Assembly (NCBI GenBank): GCA_002338615.1
Contig: DDIS01000087.1
Span: forward strand, 11,616 to 75,615
Length of the DNA: 64,000 nucleotides
Reading direction: 5' to 3'
Source: Proteobacteria bacterium UBA1844
Lineage (GTDB): Bacteria > Pseudomonadota > Gammaproteobacteria > Steroidobacterales > Woeseiaceae
Both the position numbers and the translations under genes were made by a program. Positions 1 to 7,835 of this stretch are shown piece after piece. Positions within the stretch are counted from its first letter, which is position 1, and the number at the start of each line of letters is the position of its first letter. The notes below the pieces were generated by a model, which saw only the letters and a program-made list of their open reading frames with translations, searched no databases and was not told where the DNA came from.

Positions 1-55
1 CCGCCGTGTAGAGTTCAATCGGGGGCCGCAGCAAGGCTTCGATCGGGTGCGGCAT
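1..55 (-). CDS. N-terminus of a TraD-like coupling protein (partial)
   Basis: An ATG at 53-55 opens a frame that runs off the left edge, giving about 18 residues starting MPHPIEALLRPP. Its start overlaps the stop of the next ICE gene in a TGATG arrangement, as expected for a translationally coupled ICE operon. In PFGI-1/SXT-type elements the coupling ATPase TraD usually follows the PFL_4695 gene, and I recall similar HP-x-E-LLRP starts in that family. Only the N-terminus is visible, with no Walker motif, so the name rests mainly on position. Confidence 0.4.
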   Translation of the reverse strand, partial: MPHPIEALLRPPIELYTA

Positions 56-471
56 CAGGGTCCGGCGTGATCGCCCTCGAGCAACACCGGGTACACGCTT
101 AGATTGAGTGCTGCGGCAATATCCGACCCCGACGTCGGCACGATAACCAGGCCTTCACCCGCCGACAGCATGGCTCGTAGGGCGTGCACGTTATCAACGT
201 CCACAATCAAGCCGACGGCGTTCAGTGCACGAAGCCTTTTGCCGTGTTTTTTGAGCCAACGGAAAGAGCGCTGATCGCTTCCGATCAGAAACATCGCTCG
301 CGGCACTTCAGTTTTAAGAGTGATCGTCGGCGCATCGCCCGACTGCATTTCCGGCGTGCGAATCGGTAGCATCGGTGCGAAATTAACCCCCGCGAACGGG
401 TTGTCACCGGCCGAGACGCCGGTGGCGAACAAAAGTACGCACAGCAGTCCACATGGCCAACGACTTAGCAT
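55..471 (-). CDS. Integrating conjugative element protein, PFL_4695 family
   Basis: A 138-residue secreted protein of ICE transfer regions. It has a signal peptide (about residues 1-22, ending VSAG) and no recognised catalytic motif. The sequence and order fit the PFL_4695 (TIGR03765-type) family of PFGI-1-class ICEs, which lies between the transglycosylase and traD and is thought to belong to the mating apparatus; its exact role is unknown. A TTG directly precedes the ATG. The ATG at 471 is preferred because it overlaps the upstream stop in a TGATG junction. Confidence 0.85.
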   Translation of the reverse strand: MLSRWPCGLLCVLLFATGVSAGDNPFAGVNFAPMLPIRTPEMQSGDAPTITLKTEVPRAMFLIGSDQRSFRWLKKHGKRLRALNAVGLIVDVDNVHALRAMLSAGEGLVIVPTSGSDIAAALNLSVYPVLLEGDHAGP

Positions 472-968
472 CAATTGCGCTCAATCGTGCTGAGATGCCG
501 CTCCACGCGCTCACGATAGGCTGACGCGCGTGTCGGATCGTTTGGCGCGTGATAGCAACCGATGGCGAGCGACCAATTCTGGCGGTCATCAAAGCAGTCT
601 TTTAAGATCGCGGCGCCCACGGCCAGGTTCCACTGGGGATGCAGCGCTTGCCAGGGGGAATCAAGTTCGTCGGCGTGATAACGCCAGCTCACTTGCATCA
701 GTCCGACATCGACGTTGCGATGCACTGCAAGCGCCTGTTGCAAGCAAAGCCACGCGTCACGCCGACTAGTGAAGAACTGACTGTCCCCTGCGACGTTCAG
801 GCTCCACGGCCAGGGCCGAAGACCACCGACCAATGGCTGGCCACTTTCGGTCAGTGCGATTGCGTACAAGATCGGCGCCGGCACCGCGGCTGCATCCGCC
901 GCCGTACGATACGCGGACGGAATACTCATCAGCGGCAGCGTGGCCAACGTGAGCAGCATTGCGTTCAT
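471..968 (-). CDS. ICE lytic transglycosylase (SLT domain)
   Basis: A 165-residue periplasmic transglycosylase that would open peptidoglycan for the conjugation apparatus. It has a short N-terminal signal sequence, the catalytic glutamate in the LTESG motif (about residue 41), the GLMQ motif typical of SLT-fold enzymes and a C-terminal helix with AVGAAIL. The start overlaps the upstream stop in an ATGA junction. The length is normal for the small ICE-encoded versions. It sits between PFL_4693 and PFL_4695 genes as in PFGI-1-class elements. Confidence 0.88.
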   Translation of the reverse strand: MNAMLLTLATLPLMSIPSAYRTAADAAAVPAPILYAIALTESGQPLVGGLRPWPWSLNVAGDSQFFTSRRDAWLCLQQALAVHRNVDVGLMQVSWRYHADELDSPWQALHPQWNLAVGAAILKDCFDDRQNWSLAIGCYHAPNDPTRASAYRERVERHLSTIERN

Positions 969-1717
969 GGCGAGCCCAGCAGCACAATCGGTTTCAATGA
1001 AGTGCCGCGCTGGCGCAACAGATACGGTGGCTCAATCGTGTGACCGGTCAGACGCTCGAGTAAGCCCGCATCGCTGTTCAAAGTAATGGCTTTTCGTTTG
1101 ACCAAGCTTGGATCGATATGCTGTGCCTCGGCCCAGGCACGAATCGCAACCGGGTCGGTTTCATCGACGAGATAAATATCGATACCCGCGAGCTGACCGG
1201 CCTGCTTTAGAACACGCCGACCCAGTGCCACACAGGCGGCACAATCGGTGCGCGTGAAGAACAACAGCCGATCGTTGGCCTCGAGGCGCGCGCCAGTCGT
1301 TCGAGGTTGCAGCCATTGTCGGTTGATCACGGATTTGTTACCCAACAGATCGCGTACCGCGACTCGATACGCACGTTCAAACGCGAGCACCCGTTCGGCG
1401 TCCGCGATTTGCAATCGTGCCCACTGCTCAGCGTAGCGCCGTCGCTCGGCCTCGGTTCGGGCGTGAATGCCGAGCACTTCGATCGGCGATATTCGCGTGT
1501 CACTGAGCGCACCGCGAAGACCTTGCAATAAAGTCTCTGCGCGTTCCAACTCGCCTTCGCTCAACGCCCAGGGAGTTGATTGTGTTTCGGAGGTGATCTC
1601 AATGTCGCTGCTGCGTGCATCGCTGGAAACGGCTGGACTCTCGTCGGCGTAGAGCGATGAGAAAGAAATCAACAGAACGTTCGCCAATACTCCTTTGACG
1701 GCGAGGTGCAAATTCAT
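965..1717 (-). CDS. Integrating conjugative element protein, PFL_4693 family
   Basis: A 250-residue secreted ICE protein. The start is the ATG at 1715-1717, which overlaps the stop of the small lipoprotein gene; a longer frame upstream has no signal peptide. A signal peptide (about 1-24) is followed by a helical region. The C-terminal half carries FFTRTDCAAC, a CxxC motif in a thioredoxin-like setting, which suggests a role in disulfide chemistry during assembly of the mating channel. The match to the PFL_4693 (TIGR03759-type) family rests on sequence feel and position. Confidence 0.83.
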   Translation of the reverse strand: MNLHLAVKGVLANVLLISFSSLYADESPAVSSDARSSDIEITSETQSTPWALSEGELERAETLLQGLRGALSDTRISPIEVLGIHARTEAERRRYAEQWARLQIADAERVLAFERAYRVAVRDLLGNKSVINRQWLQPRTTGARLEANDRLLFFTRTDCAACVALGRRVLKQAGQLAGIDIYLVDETDPVAIRAWAEAQHIDPSLVKRKAITLNSDAGLLERLTGHTIEPPYLLRQRGTSLKPIVLLGSP

Positions 1718-1878
1718 CGTGACGTCGTTGCGCGATTTTTTGCTTCGCTGAGATCGCGTTCCATGACGGCGGGGCAAGGAGCTTGTGCTTTCTGGCAGGA
1801 TTGACCCTCGGCCGTGGGTCGGCTCGCACAGCCTCCTAAGGCAACGACCACGGCTACCATCAGCGCCCAATGCTTCAT
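1714..1878 (-). CDS. Small ICE lipoprotein
   Basis: A 54-residue protein starting MKHWALMV with a clear lipobox, VALGGC, placing the lipidated cysteine near residue 18. The mature part is short and polar with two further cysteines. Both ends overlap neighbouring ICE genes by 4 bases, so it is almost certainly translated as part of the operon. Such small lipoproteins are common between pilL and PFL_4693 in PFGI-1-class elements. No function can be assigned. Confidence 0.7.
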   Translation of the reverse strand: MKHWALMVAVVVALGGCASRPTAEGQSCQKAQAPCPAVMERDLSEAKNRATTSR

Positions 1879-2300
1879 GGCGCGACCATTGGTCGCATCG
1901 CGCCAAACGGACAAGGCTCGAGCGCAATCAGACGGTGCACGCGATCAATGACCACGGTGTTCCCGGGCCCCGCCAGCAACGTCAGGACGTCAATCAGACG
2001 CATCGCGCCAAAGTCGCGTTGATTGGCCGGCAACGGCAGCGCCGTCAGGGGGGTTCCTGCGGCCTTCGCCGCAAACATCAAACGATAACCGCTGCCTGCC
2101 AATAGCTGTTTGTAGGCGCCACCCAACGTTTCAATCGACGCGCCGAAGTCCGCCTGGACAGTAGCATTGAGCGGCTCGGCACCGCGGGGTGTCAGCTTTG
2201 TATCCATGGTCGTGTAACGGGCCACACGAAGCGATGGCACCTCGGCCATCGCACCGTGGGCCAGGCACACCAGAAGAAAAAAAAGGAACAATCGATGCAT
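1875..2300 (-). CDS. PilL-like conjugative transfer protein
   Basis: A 141-residue secreted protein with signal peptide about residues 1-19 (cleavage after GAMA). The central part, with LLAGSGYR and a later LLAGPGNTVVIDR, resembles the PilL N-terminal domain found in ICE type IV pilus or mating regions (TIGR03748-type). Full-length PilL proteins can be longer, but this short form is frequent in PFGI-1-class ICEs. It ends in an overlap with the lipoprotein gene. Probably a periplasmic or outer-membrane accessory of the transfer apparatus. Confidence 0.75.
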   Translation of the reverse strand: MHRLFLFFLLVCLAHGAMAEVPSLRVARYTTMDTKLTPRGAEPLNATVQADFGASIETLGGAYKQLLAGSGYRLMFAAKAAGTPLTALPLPANQRDFGAMRLIDVLTLLAGPGNTVVIDRVHRLIALEPCPFGAMRPMVAP

Positions 2301-2399
2301 TGCGTCGCTATCCAGTCAGGTTGCACCCAGTATCGGCACGGCGGCATGGACGCGCAGGAAAAACGGCAACCAACCTCGTCGACGTATCCAGCCAACCCG

Positions 2400-3263
2400 C
2401 TAGCCGACGTACAGACGCGTGATGCGCGGCCGGGTGTGCCCGAGTTCGGCGCTGAGGATGCGCCGGGCATGTTCATCGCGCTCACGGTCCACGAATGAAA
2501 GCGCTGCCTGCGCGGGGCCACCGGCGAGCGGTGCCGCCCAGCCGGTCAATTCCAGGTAGCGTCGTTGTGCGTAGGCATGTCGCAAGCCGTGCAACTTCGA
2601 CAATCCTGCGTTCGCCGTGTGTCGCTCGTAAATCCGAAGCTGCTCGCGGTAGCTCCGCTGTGGGGGAATCAGTGAGCCACGGCCCACCAATCGAGCGGCC
2701 GCTTTCAACACGTCTCGTTGCGCATCGTTCAACACCGGAATCACCCGGGCGCGACCACCCTTGGTCCAGGACGGCTTTAGCACCACCAGCTCACCCTGAT
2801 CGGCGATCGCGGGCGTGAACTTGATCGCCTCTTCGCGGCGCAGGCCAAAGGCCGCCTGCAAGCGCAGACTCATGCGCACGTGCTCGTCCTTGACGGACGC
2901 TAGGCGCTGTACGCTGACGCTACGTACCTTCGAGTCGTTGTTCAGATACCCGCGCTCGGGAATGCCATAATGGCTGTTGCTTTTCGCAACCACGTTTTGC
3001 TTGTTGATTTTCTCGGCCCACCAACGAAGGACCGCCATGCGGTTCTTGATCGTGGCCGGCGCCAGGCGTTCTTCCTGCCAGCGATCAATGAGCCCCTCGA
3101 TGTGCTTCGGTTTTAAGTGCGTGACCGCCACGTGCCGAAATCCGAGCTCGGGCAGCTGGTTCGCAATCAGGCTCAAAATACGCGCGCGTGCCATTTGCGT
3201 CGCATAACTGCCATCGCGATTGCGCTGACAGAGTTGCTTGAGGGCAAAGTTCAATCGTTTCAT
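2400..3263 (-). CDS. Integrase-domain (tyrosine recombinase-like) ICE protein
   Basis: A 287-residue protein with an N-terminal SAM-like DNA-binding region (about 1-100) and a C-terminal tyrosine recombinase fold. Visible active-site elements are the arginine in GLRREEA, the HGLRH box, the ELGHTR box and a tyrosine in RLYVG at the very C-terminus. Proteins of this type (Phage_int_SAM_2/Integrase_1) sit inside PFGI-1-class ICE cores and are distinct from the integrase at the element's end. The start is the ATG at 3261-3263; an upstream extension in frame has no obvious ribosome binding site. Confidence 0.85.
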   Translation of the reverse strand: MKRLNFALKQLCQRNRDGSYATQMARARILSLIANQLPELGFRHVAVTHLKPKHIEGLIDRWQEERLAPATIKNRMAVLRWWAEKINKQNVVAKSNSHYGIPERGYLNNDSKVRSVSVQRLASVKDEHVRMSLRLQAAFGLRREEAIKFTPAIADQGELVVLKPSWTKGGRARVIPVLNDAQRDVLKAAARLVGRGSLIPPQRSYREQLRIYERHTANAGLSKLHGLRHAYAQRRYLELTGWAAPLAGGPAQAALSFVDRERDEHARRILSAELGHTRPRITRLYVG

Positions 3264-3471
3264 GCGGATCAACGTCCTGCTGGGTCTTCTCGTCGTTTCA
3301 ATCGGTGCGATCACTGGATCAGTGTTTCTGACACCCTCAGAGCCGAAGCTCGGTCGGGCCGCATACTGCGGATGCGTCTCGGGACACCAATCCCGTCAAC
3401 CGATGTGTGCCCGGTTGCTGGCCACCCGGTCTGTTACGGAGAACAGGGCTCGGATGTAGGTGACGTGTGGC

Positions 3472-3498
3472 CTAAGGGCCTTGTGCGAGTTCGTACAT
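3472..3498 (-). CDS. Possible 8-residue leader peptide
   Basis: ATG at 3496-3498 follows an AAGGAGGT Shine-Dalgarno sequence (complement of 3502-3510) with about 4 bases between. The frame reads MYELAQGP and stops at a TAG. It lies about 210 bases upstream of the integrase-domain gene on the same strand. The unusually good ribosome binding site for such a short frame suggests a regulatory leader peptide. A frameshift of a longer gene is possible, since reading continues for about 12 residues in another frame. Confidence 0.4.
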   Translation of the reverse strand: MYELAQGP

Positions 3499-3522
3499 GT
3501 TGACCTCCTTCTATTGAATGAT

Positions 3523-3537
3523 CGGACACTGTGTCCG
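3523..3537. promoter_or_regulatory. 15-base palindrome, operator-like
   Basis: CGGACAC-T-GTGTCCG is a perfect palindrome about 25 bases upstream of the leader-peptide ATG on the minus strand. It looks like an operator for a dimeric regulator, or a small hairpin in the leader RNA. Confidence 0.5.
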
Positions 3538-3727
3538 GTGAGTTAAAGAGCGAATCGACGTGACGCAAATGTGTCGAGGTTGATTCGCCGTATCGCAAAA
3601 CGCGATGCTTGCCGCAAAAGCCGCTGCGGTGGGCGGATAAAATCGGTAGTAGCATGGATTCTACGAACACATCCCCCGCATGAGAGCAAAAAGCCCGCAC
3701 GGAGCCGTTGCGATTAGTCAGTTGGTA

Positions 3728-3769
3728 GCCCGCGTCCCTACCCCGCTTACGCTCAGTAGGGACGCGGGC
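3728..3769. repeat. 14-base perfect inverted repeat
   Basis: Arms 3728-3741 (GCCCGCGTCCCTAC) and 3756-3769 are exact reverse complements, separated by 14 bases. There is no T-run on either side, so a classical terminator is unlikely. Possible roles are a relaxase recognition hairpin or a regulatory RNA structure. Confidence 0.7.
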
Positions 3770-3876
3770 GATTGCGTCAATCCAATCGTCGATTCGAGCG
3801 TCGCACGCGCGCAGTAGCCGCGCGTGTTACGCTTCGGGCGTAGGGCAACATCTGATTCGCTGGTCTGCACGGAGAG

Positions 3877-3914
3877 AAAAATGCAGCCAATGTCCTTATC
3901 AGGGCATTGGCTGC
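3877..3914 (-). terminator. Rho-independent terminator of radC
   Basis: Arms 3883-3892 and 3905-3914 form a perfect 10-base stem, extendable to 13 with one G-U pair. On the minus strand it is followed at once by ATTTTT. It begins 4 bases after the radC stop. Confidence 0.85.
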
Positions 3915-3918
3915 TTGG

Positions 3919-4425
3919 CTACAAACACCCACGCGATGCGAGCGACGTGCAGCCTTCGAACGCGACCACCAGGTGGTCGATGACGCGGATATCCACCAAC
4001 GCCAATGCGCTTTTTAAGCGCTGCGTTATGCGCTCATCCGCCTGGCTCGGCTCCGCCACGCCCGAGGGGTGGTTGTGATACAGGAGCAGTGCCGCGGCAT
4101 TGAGCTCGAGTGCGCGTTGCACCACGGTGCGCGGATACACGCTGGTGCCATCCACCGTGCCGTTAAAGAGATCCTCGATCGCAATCACACGGTGCCGGTT
4201 GTCCATGAACACACAACCAAACACCTCGTTCTTACGCTCACTGAGCTTCAGCCGTAGATAGTCCTCGGCGGCTTTGGGACTCGCAATCAGCGCACCCGGT
4301 TGGTGACGCTGCTCCAGCACTTCAAGTGCCAGGGCAATCAGCGTTGTGGTCTCCTCCTCTCGGAGGGTCATGTTGCCCAGCCGGGACACCCGATTGGTGG
4401 CCTTGCGTGTCTTTGATGCTTTCAT
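3919..4425 (-). CDS. radC: RadC-family JAB-domain protein of the ICE
   Basis: A 168-residue RadC/JAB metalloprotein. The signature is HNHPSG (histidines at about 117 and 119) followed by SQAD with Asp at about 130, matching the H-x-H...D zinc site of the family. It is shorter than chromosomal RadC (about 220) because the N-terminal HhH part is missing, as is normal for element-borne copies. The start at 4425 has GAGGAG seven bases upstream; a longer frame does not. Its role in the element is unknown. A strong terminator follows directly. Confidence 0.9.
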   Translation of the reverse strand: MKASKTRKATNRVSRLGNMTLREEETTTLIALALEVLEQRHQPGALIASPKAAEDYLRLKLSERKNEVFGCVFMDNRHRVIAIEDLFNGTVDGTSVYPRTVVQRALELNAAALLLYHNHPSGVAEPSQADERITQRLKSALALVDIRVIDHLVVAFEGCTSLASRGCL

Positions 4426-4487
4426 GTCAATCTCCTCATGCTCGATGAGGCGATCGACCCACGGGGGCGAAGCCCCACGCGGGAATG

Positions 4488-4544
4488 AAAAGCACGGCAT
4501 TGGCCGTGCGGTTAAAGAAAGAACGGCACCGGAAGGTGCCGTTC
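4488..4544 (-). terminator. Tandem terminator hairpins after the DUF3577 gene
   Basis: The first hairpin is 4521-4544 (10-base stem, GGAA loop on the plus strand) and is followed on the minus strand by CTTTCTTT. The second is 4492-4509 (GCACGGC stem) followed by TTTTC. They lie 36 bases downstream of the DUF3577 stop and would separate that operon from radC. Confidence 0.8.
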
Positions 4545-4579
4545 GGGTTGCACTAACGAATGGCATTAGCAATTTCTAC

Positions 4580-4993
4580 TCAAGCGGCCTGGCGTTCGTC
4601 GTAGACGGGATTGCCATCGACTTTCGCCCATGGAATACGCACCAGTCGCGCCTTGAGGCTGATACCGGTGTCACCGGCTTTGTCCCCGTTCTTGAAGGTA
4701 AAGGCCTCCGCACGCAGATCGCTCAAAGTAAAGCCGATCAGCACGGTGCGTTGATCCTCAACAAAGGGTTTCAGCGTCGCTACAATCTGCTTCGCCTTGT
4801 CACCGGCCAGCACACAGTCAAAATGTGTGTACTGGGCCTGATCAGCACTGCCGCGCAAGGCCGCAATATTGATCGCGACAAACGGCTCGCCACTGACCGG
4901 CTGCACCTCGCGGATTCGATTCACGTAGCCAAGACCCGCGATCATCAGATCGAAGTACTTTGCTTTTCCCGTTTGGGATTCATTCTCAGACAT
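4580..4993 (-). CDS. DUF3577 / STY4534-family ICE replication protein
   Basis: A 137-residue cytoplasmic protein, starting MSENESQTGKAKYFDL with AGGAG eight bases upstream. It matches the DUF3577 (STY4534) family found in the replication and maintenance part of SPI-7 and PFGI-1-type elements. A small single-stranded-DNA-binding type fold is plausible for the family, but no motif proves it. It is followed by tandem terminators, so it probably ends the operon that starts at parB. Confidence 0.82.
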   Translation of the reverse strand: MSENESQTGKAKYFDLMIAGLGYVNRIREVQPVSGEPFVAINIAALRGSADQAQYTHFDCVLAGDKAKQIVATLKPFVEDQRTVLIGFTLSDLRAEAFTFKNGDKAGDTGISLKARLVRIPWAKVDGNPVYDERQAA

Positions 4994-5125
4994 TGGAGTT
5001 TCTCCTAGGTTGAGCCTCACGAGAAAACAGACCCACCGGGTGTGTTGTCCCGGTCAGCCGTTGAAAAGGATCGTTACCGATCCCAAGATCACAAACACGT
5101 GCACTTTCAGATCGCATGCACACCC

Positions 5126-5863
5126 TCACTGAGCCGCAGTGAGCACGGATACATTCGGTACATCGGTATCGACCGCGTCGACCGAGATTGCAACATCGAG
5201 ACCATCAGGATTCGCAAACTCATCGGGCAAATCCTGATCGGGCAATTTGCCCATGCATTCACGCGCCCGTCGTGCCGTTTCATTGTCCGTATCGATATCC
5301 TCCGGCGTGACGCCCGTGCGCTGGTAACCGACCGGGCTCAGGAATAGGCGACGCATGGCACGACCGCCGACTTCAATCAATTCTTCGCACGCCGCGTTGT
5401 CAAGCAGCCCGAGATGGTCGGCACTGAGTGCCGAGAGCACCTGCACGTCGTAATTCGCGAGGAGCCGTGCCGCCGCGTAGGCTTCTTTGCCCGCGAATTG
5501 CAACTCCACCAACATCGGCCGCTCCGAGTGCGTCTCGGCGATCGAGAAACCGCACGCAGGATCCAGTGACCCAGCGAGCTCGGCCTTGATGGCGGCCAGC
5601 TCGCTCTCGGTACAAGACATTTCGGTCCTGACTTTTGTCAGCCACCAGTCGGCGTACGGATCGTGCTCGTTGAGGCCTTCGTGAATGACGCGGATACCTC
5701 GTGCAAACCCGAACAGGCCCTGAATCGCCGCGCGGGATGGGCTCTGCCGCCGCCCGTTGATGAGCCGTGCGGCCTGCCTTGAATGCAGCGCGAGCACCGC
5801 GCCACCGCGCAAGGCGCCCGGTAAGCGGCTATCAAATTCCAAAGTGTGCTGAGGCATTCCCAT
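5126..5863 (-). CDS. Integrating conjugative element protein, PFL_4669 family
   Basis: About 245 residues, matching the PFL_4669 (TIGR03761-type, AcaB-like/DUF1845) family. The conserved N-terminal part with LRGGAVLALHSRQAARLINGR and the FGFARGIR segment are characteristic. Proteins of this group are linked to maintenance or regulation of ICEs and IncC-type elements. The start is uncertain: ATGs at 5863 and 5857 are both possible, and the frame continues to a TTG at 5905. It lies between STY4528 and DUF3577 as in related elements. Confidence 0.8.
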   Translation of the reverse strand: MGMPQHTLEFDSRLPGALRGGAVLALHSRQAARLINGRRQSPSRAAIQGLFGFARGIRVIHEGLNEHDPYADWWLTKVRTEMSCTESELAAIKAELAGSLDPACGFSIAETHSERPMLVELQFAGKEAYAAARLLANYDVQVLSALSADHLGLLDNAACEELIEVGGRAMRRLFLSPVGYQRTGVTPEDIDTDNETARRARECMGKLPDQDLPDEFANPDGLDVAISVDAVDTDVPNVSVLTAAQ

Positions 5864-5975
5864 GCCGAGAGAATCACGCGATTCGGGCTCTTTTTCGAGC
5901 AACAACGTCGACGGCCCGTGTCGGGATAAGTGATCACACTGTGATCAGTCTTATTGTGATCTTTTGTGTACCCAT

Positions 5976-7223
5976 TTAAGGCCTTTTCGGCCCCTTTTTG
6001 ACGGCCGAAATCCGGGCCGCGGCGATTTGTCGCGCGAGACGCTCGCGCGCTGCGCGTACCTCGTGCCCCAGATTAGCCTGGAAGGTGCCGAGTTGGGCGC
6101 GCTTGCAAAGCTCGGCCAGGTACTGCACGGCGTCCCACACCGGCCTTGCCCCGTAGCGTTCGGCGGCGAGGCGACCCGACAGTTCATCCAGTAGCGCCTG
6201 GCGTTGATCGGGCGCGACGGATTTGAGGTATTTGCACGCGAGCGCGCGATGAGACGCATTAAAGCGTGCGGGAAAGTGAAACGAGACGTCCGGCGCACCT
6301 TCGGCACTCATAGATACGTTCTTAATAGTAAGACCGTAGGACTTAAGTATTACGTTACAACTCGTTGTTACGAAAGGAACAGTAAGTACGAACGAGTCCG
6401 TATTCGCATCTACCTTGGGAGCACCGTTCGGAGCTAAGGGTTTTGTCTTCAAAAAACCACTACGCTCGTCCTTACCGTCCTGCCTCCGAACGTTTCTATG
6501 GTCCAAGTTCAATATTTGAACTCGGTCCGAAATGTCTTCTAAAAAACCACTGTTTTTATTGACCCGCAAGTCGTTTGGGGCTGTCAAGTTGCAAGCCGGA
6601 CGGACGGTGTGGGCCTTCGAGGCATCCATCGCCTGCATGCGCTGCTCGGCCAAGGGTGGCGCCGCCTCGGCGTGTCGAAAGCCGGCGATATCCGCCTCCA
6701 AAAAGACTTGAATCTGACGCGCCACGCACTGCACCCGGCGGTGTGAATGCGCACTCGATTTCTGCAAAAATAGCAGGTAACCAGGGTCCAACAGAAGACA
6801 GTCGGCAAGGAGGGACGGCTCATCGTGCAGCGCATACACATTGCCACGAAAACGGCCTCGCTCATCGCGTACTTTTCTACAGAGCGTGACCCACCGGGTG
6901 ATGCGCAAAATGGCGAGGGCCCGTGCCAGGGTGGCTCGTGAACGAATGTTGGCAAGACGCAAGAGCTCTTCGTACGACGGCAACGCCGCCGCACTGTCGT
7001 TGCCGGCACGCGTGCTGCTCAGCACCATCCACACCAGTTTATCGACCGGCTCAAGGATGGGATCGGAAATGAGCCGGGTCGGCACACTCTCAAGACGATT
7101 GCCGGTGAAGATGACTGATTGGCTTGGTGACTCCGAGTCCAGGATGCGGGCCACCTCCGCATCAATGCGTGCCTGCAGTCGCGGTGCGGAATTGGTTAAC
7201 GGGTTTTGTGGGTCCTTCGTCAC
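5976..7223 (-). CDS. STY4528-family island replication protein
   Basis: A 415-residue protein with a GTG start 12 bases after the DUF2857 stop. The N-terminal region (about 50-120) resembles a winged-helix segment with LPSYEELLRLANIRSRATLARAL, fitting a replication initiator or regulator. The middle (about 200-290) is low in conservation, and the C-terminal region is basic (ends KKGPKRP). The family is named from SPI-7 and occurs in PFGI-1-type elements next to DUF2857 and parB. Base composition in the middle is more A/T rich than around it. Confidence 0.78.
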   Translation of the reverse strand: MTKDPQNPLTNSAPRLQARIDAEVARILDSESPSQSVIFTGNRLESVPTRLISDPILEPVDKLVWMVLSSTRAGNDSAAALPSYEELLRLANIRSRATLARALAILRITRWVTLCRKVRDERGRFRGNVYALHDEPSLLADCLLLDPGYLLFLQKSSAHSHRRVQCVARQIQVFLEADIAGFRHAEAAPPLAEQRMQAMDASKAHTVRPACNLTAPNDLRVNKNSGFLEDISDRVQILNLDHRNVRRQDGKDERSGFLKTKPLAPNGAPKVDANTDSFVLTVPFVTTSCNVILKSYGLTIKNVSMSAEGAPDVSFHFPARFNASHRALACKYLKSVAPDQRQALLDELSGRLAAERYGARPVWDAVQYLAELCKRAQLGTFQANLGHEVRAARERLARQIAAARISAVKKGPKRP

Positions 7224-7235
7224 CGAGGGATCGAC

Positions 7236-7835
7236 TTAGCGTTCCGAATCTTCGCTCAGTGTGGTGGGAGCCGAGGATTGATCGGTCGCGCTCCAGCTTG
7301 CCAGCGCGCGCCAGACCGTCCGCACCGACGTATCGCAGGCGATCGCCACCGCGAGGTAGTCCGCTGGCTGCAGGCTGGTTGATTCGGTAGACGCCGTATG
7401 CGCCTCGCAGGCGCGCCAGATCGCATGCTCGGTGTGCTCGTCGAGTTCGGTTGGGCGGCCCGTGCTGATGGGCAGTCCCAGGATACGACGCCAACGGGCA
7501 TATTCCCGTGCGCCCAAACCAAACAGTGCCGTCATCATCTCGAACGAGGCGTCACGAGCAATCAGCTCACGTTGCACGGACTCGTGCTCTCGCAGGCGCT
7601 CAAAACCTGATAACAGGCCCCAGAACGCATCGCGATTGAGCCGAATATCGAGACAATGTGCGCCCAGCTGCTGGGCACGCGCGACATCGTCGATCTTCAA
7701 GCCGGCAATGGCGGCCGCTTCGCGGGCGCCAAAATTCATTTGCCGAAGGGCATGGCGATCGCCGTCCTGCCAGCATCGCGCCGCGTACAACAGCACCGCA
7801 ACTACAAGCTCCGATTCTTTGCTGGAGCCGATCAT
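7236..7835 (-). CDS. DUF2857-family ICE protein
   Basis: A 199-residue protein starting MIGSSKESELVVAVLLYA. The ATG at 7833-7835 overlaps the parB stop in an ATGA junction, which decides the start over a longer frame. It matches the DUF2857 (STY4526-like) family, which follows parB in SPI-7/PFGI-1 elements. A helix-turn-helix-like stretch is visible near the end (YLAVAIACDTSVRTVWRAL), so it may bind DNA. Function unknown. Confidence 0.82.
   Translation of the reverse strand: MIGSSKESELVVAVLLYAARCWQDGDRHALRQMNFGAREAAAIAGLKIDDVARAQQLGAHCLDIRLNRDAFWGLLSGFERLREHESVQRELIARDASFEMMTALFGLGAREYARWRRILGLPISTGRPTELDEHTEHAIWRACEAHTASTESTSLQPADYLAVAIACDTSVRTVWRALASWSATDQSSAPTTLSEDSER

Larger units (their letters stand above)
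3264..3918. other. 655-base non-coding ICE region rich in inverted repeats
   Basis: No convincing gene lies between the integrase-domain gene and radC. The stretch instead holds an 8-codon reading frame with a strong ribosome binding site, a 15-base palindrome, a 14-base perfect inverted repeat and the radC terminator, each listed separately. This density of structure inside an ICE core suggests a control region or transfer origin, which is inference only. Confidence 0.6.

Noticed and set aside
3434-3700. 88-codon minus frame across the ICE intergenic region
   Set aside because: Starts without a ribosome binding site and crosses the palindrome and leader peptide in another frame.
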